A stretch of DNA of 57,067 nt, from assembly GCA_900155495.1 (NCBI GenBank), contig FTLJ01000208.1, positions 1 to 57,067 on the forward strand. The letters run 5' to 3'. Each line of letters begins with the position of its first letter. The stretch's first letter is position 1. This document shows, in pieces, positions 39,846 through 50,582 of the stretch. The notes below the pieces were generated by a model. The model saw nothing but the letters and a program-made list of their open reading frames with translations. It was not told the DNA's origin and ran no database searches. The translations under genes were made by a program, and so were the position numbers. This DNA comes from Porogramme epimiltina. Taxonomy: Eukaryota > Basidiomycota > Agaricomycetes > Polyporales > Polyporaceae.

Positions 39846-41143
39846 TCACCCTCCAATGCCCAATATGCGCCGACCCAACGCCTCCACGTCTCTCTGTATC
39901 ACCGCTGTGACAGCACTGCGCACCCTAGCCACGTCCTCGGACGTTGAGCCGCCCCCGTCATGTAGAGCCCGCGAGACAGGCTCGCCTAACCAGCCGTGCT
40001 CCGCCACCGTCCCGCTCTGCGCCTCCTGTCTTGGCCGCGTTGCGTCGTTGAGGCCGCCGGAGGTGCTATGTGGCGCGTCCGGCATGCGATCCTCCGCGAC
40101 GAGGTCAGAAAGGGCAGCTTGGATGTCAGACGCGGGAACGGGCGCGCCGAAGGTTATACTGAGGGCTGCGCCGGGACGCGGGAGGTATTTGTAGGGGAAG
40201 GCGCGACCCTCAGGCATCAGCTTGTCGAAGCCTGGTGGGGCAAAGCGTTGGAAAATAGGCGAGCGTGGCGAAGAGGGAAGAGGACGTACCGGTGAGCCAC
40301 ATGGGGATGATGACGGGTGGCCTGCGGGCTTCCATCATGATACGGCCTCTGGTGGGAGGTGAAAAGGGTAAGGCTCGATGAGCGCGGGAGGGAGGAAAGA
40401 AGCGAAACACATACATTCCCCATTTGAAGCGCAGAAGCCTGCCTGCATTTGGGCTGCTCACGTCGGACGACTCGGGATTAACCTTGCCTTCGCTGAAGAG
40501 GTGGATCTGCGCATTCCGCGTGAGGATTACGGGGTTCATATAGGTTTGAATGGGTTGGCGCTCACCCACTCGCCACGGTTGAGCTTTTCGATTGCGTCGT
40601 CGATGGCAGGCTGGAAAACGCCCTTGCCGCGGAACGTTTCGATGACCTGGCCATACTGGAAGAACTTGGAGAAGACACTATCTGGCGAAGGGGATCGCCG
40701 CAGTTTATGTGAGAATGAAAGGTGAAATGAAAAGACCAGCGAATACGCACGGATTTGTGAACATTATGTCCGAGGCACCGAGGGTCCATCTCGTGAGGCG
40801 AGAGTCGCGGTAATAGCGCGTTGGGAGGACGCCCCAAACAACAGGCTCATCTAATCTGTTCAGTCATTGTTCACGGATGCTCTTGACTTTGTGTGGACGG
40901 CTAAGCTCACGTGGATATATGGTTCGCCACTGGAGGGGAGTAGTTATAGCAATTGCGGAGGGTCCGCAAAACTAATAACTCACCGGTGACGACGCCCCGC
41001 CCATTATTACGCTCCTGGTCTTCTAAAGCTCCCACGAGGTTGTCCAGTCCCCTGACGGACACGGAGGAGCAAAAGCCAGCATTGAGTATAGCTTTGCTGA
41101 AAAGGCCAACCGCGCTAACCGTCAGCTTGGACACGAAGCCCAT
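39846..41143 (-). CDS. TAZ1: Tafazzin-type phospholipid transacylase
   Basis: Seven exons (40984-41143, 40911-40929, 40751-40855, 40566-40677, 40415-40506, 40290-40348, 39846-40231) sum exactly to 310 aa. Tafazzin remodels cardiolipin acyl chains at mitochondrial membranes. The HX4D acyltransferase motif is H57-D62 in 'NHISTLDEP'. It is followed by 'WTLGASDIMFTNP', 'ETFRGKGVFQPAID', a glycerophosphate-binding 'LFSEGKVN' and 'PVIIPMWLTGFDKLMPEG'. 'YLPRPGAALSITFG' leads into a longer, diverged C-terminal tail rich in Gly/Ser/Asp. I chose the ATG at 41143 because family similarity begins there ('MGFVSKLTVSAVGLFSKA'). Upstream in-frame ATGs exist, but would add an Arg-rich extension. One acceptor (AGATAG) must be used rather than the CAG four bases earlier, which would meet a stop. 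Confidence 0.9.
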
Positions 41144-42072
41144 AGAACCGGACGGCGGGCGTGAGGTGGCAGAGTGCGGTGCCGCGTTGGCTTGCTGGGG
41201 GCGGCCGAGGCAGCGAAAAGAGCGTAGAGGTAGCTTGAGGCCAAAGACCTCGAGGCTCCGGTGGCGATAGATGAATGCAGGTACAACGGAGAGATGCAGG
41301 GCAGCTCGAGGCGGCCGAACGCGTTCCTCCCGGCGCCGACGCGACGCGCGAGCAATCACCTCATCACCGGAGCCCTCCCCGCTCGGGCCAGCGGGCGCTC
41401 CGCGCGTGCGCCTGGCCGCCCGCCCCAACGCCTGCGTTCGCAGCTCCTTGCTCAGCCCCTCGTTCATCGCCCACCCCGCCCCCAACGCGTAGCCAACGCC
41501 GCTTTCCCCAGCAGCGGACGCGGCGCTCACTACCACCTCTCCGTCGACTCCTTCACGGCGACGTTCCCGGTGCCCCCTCAAGACCGAAGATCTCCGAGGC
41601 GCGGAGGTTCGGTGTGTCAGCTTGCTTGCAGGAGTTGGATTGAAGGCTGCAGGTACGTGGCGTCGCTTGAAACGCTCGCGAGACTTGGTTTTGGAACTTC
41701 GGAAGAGGTGGTGCAGCAGTACTTGTCCAGCTGCCCTCAGCGTATTTCGCTATTGTGGAGAGGATGGGTGCACCTGTGGGGCAACACACGTTTGTTTTGG
41801 ATGAAGGCAGCCACTTACCCTCGTGACTCGGGCACTCCCGAAACCATATGTTTTCACTATGCACCGATGCTACCGCGGAGGTTGCATGGGGCTACGCATG
41901 TGATGCCTTCAGCTCAATGTACTTCCTTCAATTCCTACTTGTGCCTGCGCAACTATTCACTCGTGCTCGAGGCAGATTGACACGCTTTTGACACACTGTC
42001 TTCTACTCTCACTGCGTACTCCGTTGTATCAATGCAACTTACACATCTTTATCGCAGGTTCATTGAACGAAG
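41144..42072. other. Divergent promoter region (tafazzin / AUR1)
   Basis: 930 bp separate two divergently transcribed membrane-lipid genes. Long open frames in the first 450 bp on both strands are probably GC-driven. No RNA gene or repeat seen. Confidence 0.5.
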
Positions 42073-43473
42073 ATGTCGTTGCAACCTTTGAGGAGAACTG
42101 GCGCGGCACTGGTAGCAGCTGTCGGCCGCCTTGACAAGTCCTTCTCGCCCAGCGATACCATCAACCGTATTCGACAACGCAATTTCACCCTGCGCGACCT
42201 CGCCTATACACCCGCCATCGCCCTCTCCATCTTCTGGATTTACGTCATGGAAGTCCCCGGTTTCCCGCTCAAGCTGATGATACCCATACTCTACATAATC
42301 GGTTTGCTCCTGCCGTTCACCTCGCAATTCCTCGCGCCCGCAAGTCCCATCCTCCTCTACTTGCTCAGTTTCTACGCCTCAAAATTCATCCCCATCACGT
42401 ACCGCCCGAAGCCATCCGTCGTGCTCCTACCAACTCTCGAGTCCGTTCTGTACGGTGCGAACGTGTCAGACATCCTCACCCGATTCACCCACCCCGTCCT
42501 GGACCTCATCGCATGGTTGCCGTACGGCGTTGGCCATTACGTCATCCCCTTCGTCGTTGCGGCCTTCCTTTGGCTCTTCCGCGCCAAGGAGGCACTACAC
42601 TACTGGGGTCGCGCGTTTGGGTACATGAACCTTACAGGCGTCCTCATCCAGCTCGTCTTCCCATGCGCCGCCCCGTGGTATGAACTCATCTACGGCCTCA
42701 CCCCCGCCGACTATGGCATTCGCGGCTCACCGGGAGGCCTCGCTCGGATCGACCGCCTCTTCGGCTCCCGTACCTACACTTCGGCCTTCTCCAACTCACC
42801 CCTCGTCTTCGGCGCGTTCCCTTCGCTGCACGCGGCATGCGCGACTATGGAGGCGCTCTTCATCGCCCACTTCTTCCCGTGGACGACCAAGTGGGTGTTC
42901 GGCTACGCCGCGGTCCTGTACTGGGCGACGATGTACCTCACGCACCACTACCTCGTCGACGTCGTCGGCGGGTCGTGCCTCGCGGTCACGTTCTTCTACC
43001 TCCTCATGCCCGAGGCGCTCAAGAGCAACGCCGCAGCAACGGCGCCCCCCGGCGGGCTCCCCAGCGCCGCGTACCGATCCAAGTACCAGCTGTACGACCT
43101 CGAGGAGCCGCGTGGGCGCGGCATGGGCGGGCGCGGCGCAGGCAACGGCGCGATCATGCGCGACGCGGAGGCGTACGACCTCGAGGAGCTCTCGGACCGC
43201 GAGAGCGACTCGGAGATGGACATCACGTACCGCTCGCCGCTCGTGCCCGACATGCCGCACAGCGCGGTGCCGCTCGTGCAGGGCGGCGGGGGCACGGGGC
43301 GCGCGTCGCCGACGAAGAAGAGCCACCGGCACACGGCGAGCATCGCAAGCCTCATCCGCTCGGAGGAGCGCGGGGAGGAGGGGTGGAGCCCGATCGGGGG
43401 GTCCTTTGCGTTCCCACCTACGCCGACGAGGGCGCAGGCGATGGAGGAGGGGAAGGGGTCGAGAGCTTCATAG
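42073..43473 (+). CDS. AUR1: Inositol phosphorylceramide synthase (AUR1)
   Basis: A single-exon gene of 466 aa, intronless unlike most neighbours. IPC synthase moves phosphoinositol from phosphatidylinositol to ceramide in the Golgi, an essential fungal sphingolipid step and the target of aureobasidin A. Several membrane segments are visible. The lipid phosphatase-like catalytic motifs are 'GAFPSLHAACATME' (H253) and 'YLTHHYLVDVVGG' (H292, D296). Their spacing agrees with the yeast triad as I remember it. The C-terminal 120 residues are cytosolic-looking, with Gly/Arg and acidic stretches. The 3' end of the gene and its downstream flank are duplicated at about 45.9 kb. Confidence 0.94.
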   Translation: MSLQPLRRTGAALVAAVGRLDKSFSPSDTINRIRQRNFTLRDLAYTPAIALSIFWIYVMEVPGFPLKLMIPILYIIGLLLPFTSQFLAPASPILLYLLSFYASKFIPITYRPKPSVVLLPTLESVLYGANVSDILTRFTHPVLDLIAWLPYGVGHYVIPFVVAAFLWLFRAKEALHYWGRAFGYMNLTGVLIQLVFPCAAPWYELIYGLTPADYGIRGSPGGLARIDRLFGSRTYTSAFSNSPLVFGAFPSLHAACATMEALFIAHFFPWTTKWVFGYAAVLYWATMYLTHHYLVDVVGGSCLAVTFFYLLMPEALKSNAAATAPPGGLPSAAYRSKYQLYDLEEPRGRGMGGRGAGNGAIMRDAEAYDLEELSDRESDSEMDITYRSPLVPDMPHSAVPLVQGGGGTGRASPTKKSHRHTASIASLIRSEERGEEGWSPIGGSFAFPPTPTRAQAMEEGKGSRAS

Positions 43474-43975
43474 GCTCCGGGGAGAGAGTGGAAGAGTATG
43501 TTATTGGGGTCATTGCGCGGAGCGCACATTCCTTTGGATAGAACACTAGGTCTCACCCTACCATTCTGTTGGCTGTCCTTGGTATTCTAATCTTCCCTGC
43601 ACTCTAACTGTCAATGATGAGAAAACCCAAAACTCGATGAACGACGGGAAGAGACAAGACCTATAGGCCCACAGAGGATAACCACCTACGGATGAGTCAT
43701 CTAAGGTAAATTTGTCCGCGAGTTGATTTGCCGGCCAAAGCCCCCCTTCCGTTGAATCGGATTGGCCAGTTGGTACCTTTGTGCTGTGTAAATCCAGGCA
43801 AGTTCTCGCCTGCGCTCGGTCAGCACTCTCCCGTTCACACACGGTCTGTCGAACTTGCAGAAAAGGTCACGGATGCACCTCAATGTGACCGCGATACGTT
43901 AGTTGGAACAGAGGGTCCGTGCGTTCCCTCCCCTCTTTCCCCCCATCCCCGCTACCCCCAGTGCCCCCTACCACT
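43474..43975. other. AUR1 3' flank and methyltransferase 1 promoter
   Basis: Part of the duplicated unit; matched by about 45985-46492. A C-rich pyrimidine block (43920-43970) precedes the methyltransferase ATG. No gene inside. Confidence 0.6.
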
Positions 43976-44850
43976 ATGAAATTATCCGCAGCCCTTTCGC
44001 CCATCCAGGATCTCCTCTTCACGATCCGCGTGGCGGCGCTGCCTACTCTCCGCGCGATCCTGGGATCGCCCCTCCTCCTCTTCCATCCCCATGAAGTCTC
44101 CCGCATTTTCATGCACCACGTGTGGGCCGTGTTTGGCCCCGGCATCGACGGGGGCCGCTGCGAACTTAAACAAAGTCTCATCACTCCCAATGCCCATGGG
44201 GTCGTGCTTGACATCGGAGCGGGTGAGTGACCCGTTTTCCTACTGCCCCTTCTAAAGTCGTGGGTACTCAATAACGTGTCGTTGCCAACGCTGGCGCCTC
44301 TTTCTCTCGATAAGGCTACGGACATACAGTCCTCTACCTCGACCCTACCAAGGCGACCAAATACGTCGCCCTCGAGCCCAACGCAAACATGCACGAGGAG
44401 ATCCGCACGAGGGCAGAGTCGAAGGGCTACACCGAGGCGGCGGGCAACTTCGTCATTCTCTCGTGCGGTGCTAAGGAGACGGCGCTGATTTCATCCGCGC
44501 TCGGGGGCGCGAACGCGGCCGATTCGATCGTCTCGTTCCTCACCATCTGCACCATCCCCGAGCCCGAGCTTGCGATCACAAGGCTTGTCGAAGACGTCCT
44601 CAAGCCGGGGGGTACGCTTGTGTTCTACGAGCATGTGCTGAGCCCGCACGAGGACGTCGCGTGGTGGCAGCGTTTTTGGGCGCCGATATGGAGTTTGGGG
44701 TTTGATGGATGTAGGATGGATCGTCCGTCGCACCTGTGGGTCGAGCGGATGGACGTGTGGGCGGAGGGGAAGATATGGGGGAATGAGGGCGAGCCGGAGG
44801 ATCGCTTGATCTGGCATCGTATCGGGAGGTTTGTGAAGAAGAGTGCTTGA
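43976..44850 (+). CDS. METTL7-like SAM-dependent methyltransferase, copy 1
   Basis: Two exons (43976-44222, 44315-44850) encode 260 aa. The fold is a class I methyltransferase. Motif I is 'DIGAGYG' (79-85), followed by 'YVALEPNANMHEEIR', 'SIVSFLTICTIPEPE' and 'VLKPGGTLVFYEHVLSP'. The C-terminal 'WWQRFWAPIW', 'DGCRMDRPSHLW' and 'WHRIGRFVKK' match the METTL7/TMT1 group, animal members of which methylate thiols and sit on ER or lipid-droplet membranes. The hydrophobic N-terminus (residues 10-35) fits membrane anchoring. The substrate in fungi is not known to me. It is part of a duplicated segment, and its twin is 46493-47366. Confidence 0.88.
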
Positions 44851-45185
44851 GCCACGAAAGATGCGACGGCCGTAGGACACCGGAAACTGCTGAAGAGGCA
44901 AGTAGGTTATGTTCTGGGGATGCACACCGCACAGGTTCAACGTTGTCAACGTTCAACGTTCAACCTTTGTACCTAGTGATGCGCGGACAGTGCGAAGTCC
45001 CGGCGCTGTATCTCGTGACTGTATTATTCATTACCCCTGTAGGTGATAGCCGAATATGCTCCTATTTATAGCGTCTACTAGTCGTGTGAACATGACTTTC
45101 TCTGCCACATCAACGGCCTCATCCCAACGCCCTTTGATCTTGATTCCCTCCCATTACAACATCCACTTCGAGTACTCTCTACAAC
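44851..45185. other. 3' flank of methyltransferase 1
   Basis: Duplicated non-coding DNA matching 47367-47660, ending about where exchanger-derived sequence begins. No gene. Confidence 0.6.
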
Positions 45186-45865
45186 TTGTCAGTACTACAT
45201 GATGGGTCCGAAGAGCATAAAGAGCACGAACAGCGTTTCCGCGAAGAGGAGCCCTTGACTAACCCATGCTTCTGATCATCGGGCCCTCGCAAATACGGCA
45301 GAATGGGTAAGTGATACCACTTTTTTGCGTCGTGCGTAATAATAGATGCACTCGTTCCGCTCGTAGAAAGTATCGAGGGCGTCCAGGGAGCGATTGAGGT
45401 CCAAGAAGAGTACGTATCCCTTTAAATACGCCTCTACTTCTCGATGTTGTGACCTAAAGCTTCTACACAGATGGTTCGGGCCCAATCGTACCATATTCCA
45501 CCAATGGAACAATCATCCTTGCGTTCTACGTCGAAAGCCTGTATCGATTGCGCAAGCGCAAGCAGAAAGCGGACCCTTCGGTGCTAGCGCGTGAGCGCGC
45601 CCTTAACAGAAGTATTCAGTTCATGCTCTGGTGGATACCCTTCGTCGTGTTGCTTAGGCGGCTCGTGCGATCGCCGAGGCACATGCTTTTCGGTAGGTTG
45701 AACTCCACGCTCTACATAGAACACACGCGGAGTACTGACGCATTCACGTGCAGACTTCTTTGGGACCGAGCTCCTTCTTGGCTCTTGTTTCCTAGTGAAT
45801 AACATCACGGCGGATGCTAAGACTAGCTGGGTGGAAGGGTTCATCACCGTTTCTTTCTATGTGTT
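45186..45865 (+). pseudogene. 5'-truncated CAX-like gene copy
   Basis: Closely matches the 3' half of the third CAX gene (about 49643-50330): the 'KEHEQR.REEEPLTNP' exon, the exon with 'ANTAEW', the 'RKQKADPSVLA' exon and the 'LGSCFLVNNITADAKT' exon. The first half of the gene is absent. The first exon carries a 16-bp deletion after CCCATG relative to the intact copy, shifting the frame, and several substitutions follow. Homology stops at about 45865, just after 'SFYV', and AUR1-derived sequence starts about 30 bp later. Confidence 0.88.
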
Positions 45866-46492
45866 CAAAGCCCTAGTAAACATAAACAGGGACACGGGGA
45901 GGATGGGTGGAGCAGCACTGCGTTCCCGCCTACGCCGACCAGGGCACAGACGATGGAAAAGGGTCGAGAGCTTCATAGGCCCTAGGAAGAGAGTGGCAGA
46001 GTGTGCTGTTGGGGTCATTGTCGCGCGGAGCGCACATTCCTTTTAATCGAACACGAGGTCTCACCCTACTACTCTGTTGGCTGTCCCGGGTATTCTATCC
46101 CTCCTTACACTCTGACTACCAATGGAGAGATGGACCCACGACTAGATGAACGACGCCAAGAGACAAGAGAGAACAATGCAGGCTTGATAAAGGATAACCA
46201 CCTATGGATGAGTCATCTGGGGTCGATTTGTCAGCAAATTGATTTTGCCGGCCAGAAACCTCTTCCGTTGAATTGGATTGGTCAGTCGGTGCCTTTGTGC
46301 TGCGTAAGTTCAGGCAAGTTTTTGTCTGGGCTCACTCAGCGCCCACCTCGTTTACACACGACTTGTCGAACTTGCAGCAAAGGTCACAGGTGCACCTCGA
46401 TGTGACCGCGACACGTTAGTTGGAACGCAGGGTCCGTGCGCTCCCTCCCCTCTTCCCCCAACCTCCACCACTCCCGCCCTCCCCCCACCACC
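45866..46492. other. Duplication junction, copied AUR1 3' end and flank
   Basis: After a short unmatched stretch (about 45866-45895), sequence follows the AUR1 3' end and downstream flank, with a deletion relative to 43385-43415. It is non-coding and leads into the second methyltransferase. Confidence 0.7.
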
Positions 46493-47660
46493 ATGAGATT
46501 ATCCACAGCCCTTGCGCCCATTCAGGATCTCTTGACCGCGATCCGGGTGGCGTCTCTGCCCACCTTTCTCGCGATCGTGAAGTCGCCTCTTCTCCTCTTC
46601 CACCCCCATGAGGTCTCCCGCATTTTCATGAACCACGTGTGGTCACTGTTCGGCCCTGATATCGACGGAAATTCTGCCGAACTTAAACAAACTCTCATCA
46701 CTCCCAATGTTCAGGGGGTCGTGCTTGACATCGGAGCGGGTGAGCGATCATTTTTCATATTACCCTCCCGGGCGTTGGCCCCAAAAGCACTGAGTCACTG
46801 CTAACGCTGGCGCCTCTTTTACTCAAAAAGGCTACGGACACACCGTCCTCTACCTCGACCCCGCCAAGGTGACCAAATATGTCGCCCTCGAGCCCAACAC
46901 AAACATGCACCAGGAGATCCGCACCCGGGCCGAGTCGAAGGGCTACACTGAGGCGGCGGGAAACCTCCTGATCCTCTCATGTGGCGCGCAGGAGACGGCG
47001 CTGATCTCGTCCGCGCTCGGGGGCGCGAACGCGGCCGATTCGATCGTCTCGGTGCTTACGATCTGCACGGTCCCCGAGCCCGAGCGTGCCGTCACCGGGC
47101 TCGTCAACGACGTCCTGAAGCCGGGGGGGACGCTCGTGTTCTACGAGCACGTCCTGAGCCCGCGCGAGGACGTCGCGTGGTGGCAGCGCTTGTGGACCCC
47201 CCTGTGGAGCCGCGGGTTCGATGGGTGCAAGCTGGATCGCCCGTCGCACTTGTGGATCGAGCGGATGGATGTTTGGGCAGAGGGGAAGATATGGGGGAAC
47301 GAGGGCGAGCCGGAGGAGCACTTGTTTTGGCACCGCATCGGGAGGTTTGTGAAGAAGAGCGCTTGAGCCACGAAAGATGCGACGGCCGTAGAACACCGGA
47401 AACTGCTGAAGAGGCGAGCAGGTGATGTTTTGAGGACGCATAGGTTCAACCCTTGTACTTGGTACTGCCCGGACACGACGAAGTCCCGGCGTCGTATGCC
47501 GCAACTGTATTGTTTATTACCGCTGTAGGTGATAGCCGAATTTGTTCCCATTTCTAGCGTCTACTAGTCGTGTGAAAATCGCATTCCCCGCCACATCAAC
47601 AACTTGGTATCAACGTCATCCGACTTGGATTCTCTTCCGCTCCAGCATCTATGTAGACAT
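45895..47660. repeat. Segmental duplication, copy 2 (AUR1 3' end + methyltransferase)
   Basis: Direct-orientation match to 43370-45170, including the methyltransferase at similar spacing. Similarity fades near 47660, past 'GCCACATCAAC'. Confidence 0.9.
46493..47366 (+). CDS. METTL7-like SAM-dependent methyltransferase, copy 2
   Basis: Two exons (46493-46739, 46831-47366) encode 260 aa with exon lengths identical to copy 1. All motifs are kept: 'DIGAGYG', 'YVALEPNTNMHQEIR', 'SIVSVLTICTVPEPE', 'VLKPGGTLVFYEHVLSP', 'DGCKLDRPSHLW' and 'WHRIGRFVKK'. Differences from copy 1 are mostly conservative or synonymous, and no frame break is seen, so both genes appear to be under constraint. The N-terminal hydrophobic stretch is present. 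Expression may differ because the immediate promoter has small indels. Confidence 0.88.
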
Positions 47661-48416
47661 TGTTTCTAGCACATACGGCGGGGACCTCTATTATCATCCC
47701 AGGTACGTTCCGGAAAACCTCTCCACGCCATAATACTAAGCATAAATCCAGAGCTCACTAGTTAGTCCCTTCAGGCTCCCAAGACGGCGCTCGGGAGCAC
47801 TCTCCCAGCGACAAAATCGGACCCTTCGGCTGTTCGCGAGTCTTTGCCGCCTTGCGAGCGCAGCGGAGCGCGATGTGCTCGGACCGCACGCGTAGCCCAG
47901 AGGGCCGAAAACCTCGCAAGACCCGTGCCATTCAGCTCGGGTGCGATGCTCCAGACCGATACTCCATTTGGAACGAGTTTGGAATACCCCCGGAGCTGGC
48001 CCCAATGCACGTCGTTCCTCTGGGCACTTTCCATAACCCAAACGCTGGTAAAGGTGAGTGAGAGCTTCTGGAAGGGTCTGCGATACGTTCTATACTAAAT
48101 GAATAACTAATGCGTAAAGGCAGCCTATGCGAGGCTCATGTCGTAGGGGTGCGTCAAGGTCGCGGGTATGATAAGCTCGGGGCGGTACGACCCCGATCAC
48201 AGCATCACTGTCAGTTCCGTGCAACGGTTCGAACGCCTGTACTTATAAATAACAAACGCCTTCATAGAACCCTATCCTTTGAATACCCCCCCCCCCGACC
48301 TTCTGACCTTCCCAGTGGGCTATCCTTGCGAAATCCCATAAGACATTCGTTAGTCTGGTGAGTGAAGTGTTTACTTGAACCATTGATGTTGACTTATAGC
48401 CAGTCTCTTAAAGAAG
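47367..48416. other. Intergenic region, partly duplicated, with unassigned protein-like stretch
   Basis: 47367-47660 is duplicated flank. From about 47,940 the plus strand reads 'EFGIPPELAPMHVVPLG' followed by 'TFHNPNAGKG', and looks coding-like, but no start, end or family could be set. An 11-bp C homopolymer lies at 48286-48296, just before the exchanger gene. Nothing else was identified. Confidence 0.4.
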
Positions 48417-50582
48417 ATGCCGGGCTCAGACCGCGCAGAATACTCTCCGGTGGATGGTGATGACTTCGATCCAGAGATGCAGCCCCGCAAGCCTGTCAAC
48501 TCGAGTACAACGTCGGCTGTCGCACCGCCCCATCAAGGAGGACCATACTACTCATCAACGATGTATACGCATGCTTCAAATGCAGCACGGAGATTCTGGG
48601 ATCGACTGCGTGGGAAGGATCGGCGGAAGATAGGGTGGATGGAAAGCCTACAGAACATTGTCCTCTCTTCGTGTGAGTAACGCTATTGCTGTATTCTTGC
48701 GCCAAGAGTGACATTCCCTTCAAGTCCTCAACATTCTCTTTGGTATCATACCACTCGCCTGGGTGGCCCACTTTCTAGAATGGCATAGCACGATAACGTT
48801 CTTTCGTGAGTTTCGGCTTATTTGTGGTCTACGCGATCTTAACGTGCATTGTAGTTTGTTTCTTCGCAATTATACCTATGGAGGGTATGCTCGACTGGGG
48901 CGGTGAGCAAATGTCTCTGTATCTCGGCAAGGAACTTGGGGACTTGCTCATCATCACCTTGAACAAGTGAGTTTCCACCTGATATCTCAGATCTATCAAC
49001 CCTGACGTCATTGGCAGTGCTGTTGAGGCAACACTAGCCGTCATACTGGTATTTGACTGCGAGAAGTAAGCGACGGTCTACCACTCTAATCCACAGTTCC
49101 TTACCGTGCCCGACAGTTTGCGTTTATTGCAGGCGACACTCGCAGGTGCGTTTTGTTTCTCCCAGTCTATTCGAAGTTGCTCATGCTCTCTGCTAGGGGT
49201 GGTGCTCTTGCATCTACTGCTCATCCCGGGGACTGCATTCCTTATCCAGGGTCGTAAGATTCAGCATCAAGTCTTGCAGTCGCACCACGCAGACCTCAAC
49301 CATTCTCTACGTCTCATTGGGTGAGTAATTATTGGAAACGCCGCTTTACATCAGATTTACGTACCCTATCAGTGTCCTTGCAACAATGCTCCCGACAGTG
49401 TTCTTTGCGTCACTTGATCGCGGAATTGGCGCAACGCTCAATGAAGAGTCCGGCGTTCCTCTCGTCAGCGACTTTACTCGCGGGGAGATTCTCAAGATAA
49501 GCCGCGGGATCTCTATCATTCTCATTATTGTGTACGTTGCCTTGCATATCCGTTCCCGAGGAGCTGTTACCCACAAGATGTCCACACAGTTACGTCGCGT
49601 CACGGTGGTACCTGCACAACCCCCCAGGGAAGGATAACGCACTGTCAGTACCACACGACGCGCCTGATGAGCTTAAAGAGCACGAACAGCGTTTGCGCGA
49701 AGAGGAGCCCTTGACTAACCCATGGGCGTGCATGATCATGCTTCTAATTATCGTGGCCCTCCTCGCAAATACGGCAGAGTGGGTAAGTGATGTCGCTTTT
49801 CGTGTTGTGCGCGGCTAATGCATATATTCGATTAGCTCGTAGAAAGCATCGAGGGCGTGCGGGAAGTGATTGAGATCCAAGAAGAGTACGCATCCCACTA
49901 AATACGCCTCTATTTCTCGGTGTTGTGACCTAAAGCATCTACACAGGTGGTTCGGATTGATTCTCCTCCCAATCGTATCATACTCCGCCGATGGAACAAT
50001 CATCTTTGTGTTCTACCTCGAAAACCTGTACAGACTGCACAAGCGCAAGCAGAAAGCGGATCCTTCAGTGCTCGCGCATGGGCGCGCCATTGACAGAAGT
50101 ATTCAGTTCACGCTCTGGTGGATACCCTTCGTCGTGTTACTTGGGTGGTTCACGCGACACCCGATGCACATGCTTTTTGGTAGATTTCTTTCTTTGCCTT
50201 CTGTGGGACACACTGAGTACTTACGCCTTCATGTGCAGACTTCTTTGAGGTCGCGCTTCTCCTCGGCTCTTGTTTCCTGGTGAATTACATCACGGCGGAT
50301 GCTAAGACCAACTGGGTGGAAGGACTCATCATGATATCGTTCTATGTGATGATTGTGAGTCGCTACTCCTCCTATTAAAACATGACGTTCGTGTCGTATT
50401 CAAACTTTCCTCAGGCACTGACGGCATGGTTCTACCCTGGGCAACCTGAGGTTGAGCGAATGCTCGTGTGCTCGACGAGCATAACCGAGGCTGCCATAGA
50501 GGAAGTGGCAGGCTCGAATGGGGAGGAAGCAGGTTTAGCCGTGCGTACTCTTGCGCGAGCCTTGCGACCTAGGTTCTTCTGA
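48417..50582 (+). CDS. CAX-like cation/proton exchanger, copy 3
   Basis: Complete multi-exon gene, about 500 aa, ATG 48417, stop 50580-50582. Exons could be traced through the whole length with phase-matched junctions. Landmarks: N-terminal acidic region, 'ILFGIIPLAWVAHFLEW', 'AIIPMEGMLDWGGEQM', repeat 1 'NAVEATLAVILVFDCE', 'VVLLHLLLIPGTAFL', 'LKISRGISIILIIVYV', repeat 2 'LLANTAEWLVESIEGV', 'FGLILLPIVSYSADG', 'LVNYITADAKTNWVEGL' and 'TAWFYPGQPEVERML'. Intron positions resemble copies 1 and 2, which lie 10-15 kb away on the other strand. The C-terminal tail differs from those two. The family exchanges divalent cations for protons at organelle membranes; which ion is moved is not shown by the sequence. 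Confidence 0.85.

Larger units (their letters stand above)
43370..45170. repeat. Segmental duplication, copy 1 (AUR1 3' end + methyltransferase)
   Basis: The last ~100 bp of AUR1, its 3' flank, the methyltransferase and about 320 bp after it are matched in order by 45895-47660. Shared landmarks include GGTCGAGAGCTTCATAGG, GAGCGCACATTCCTTT, GGTCTCACCCTAC and CTGTTGGCTGTCC, then the whole methyltransferase. Confidence 0.9.

Noticed and set aside
41261..41980. 239-codon plus-strand frame upstream of AUR1
   Set aside because: No domain, lies over the tafazzin 5' region and promoter; composition-driven.
42680..43549. Long Ser/Arg/Thr frame on the plus strand and antisense frames
   Set aside because: Alternative-frame shadows of AUR1, whose motifs are clear in the main frame.
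45795..46046. 83-codon frame spanning the CAX/AUR1 junction as a new fusion gene
   Set aside because: It combines intron, truncated exon and copied 3'-end sequence; no promoter or splice support, better explained as duplication debris.
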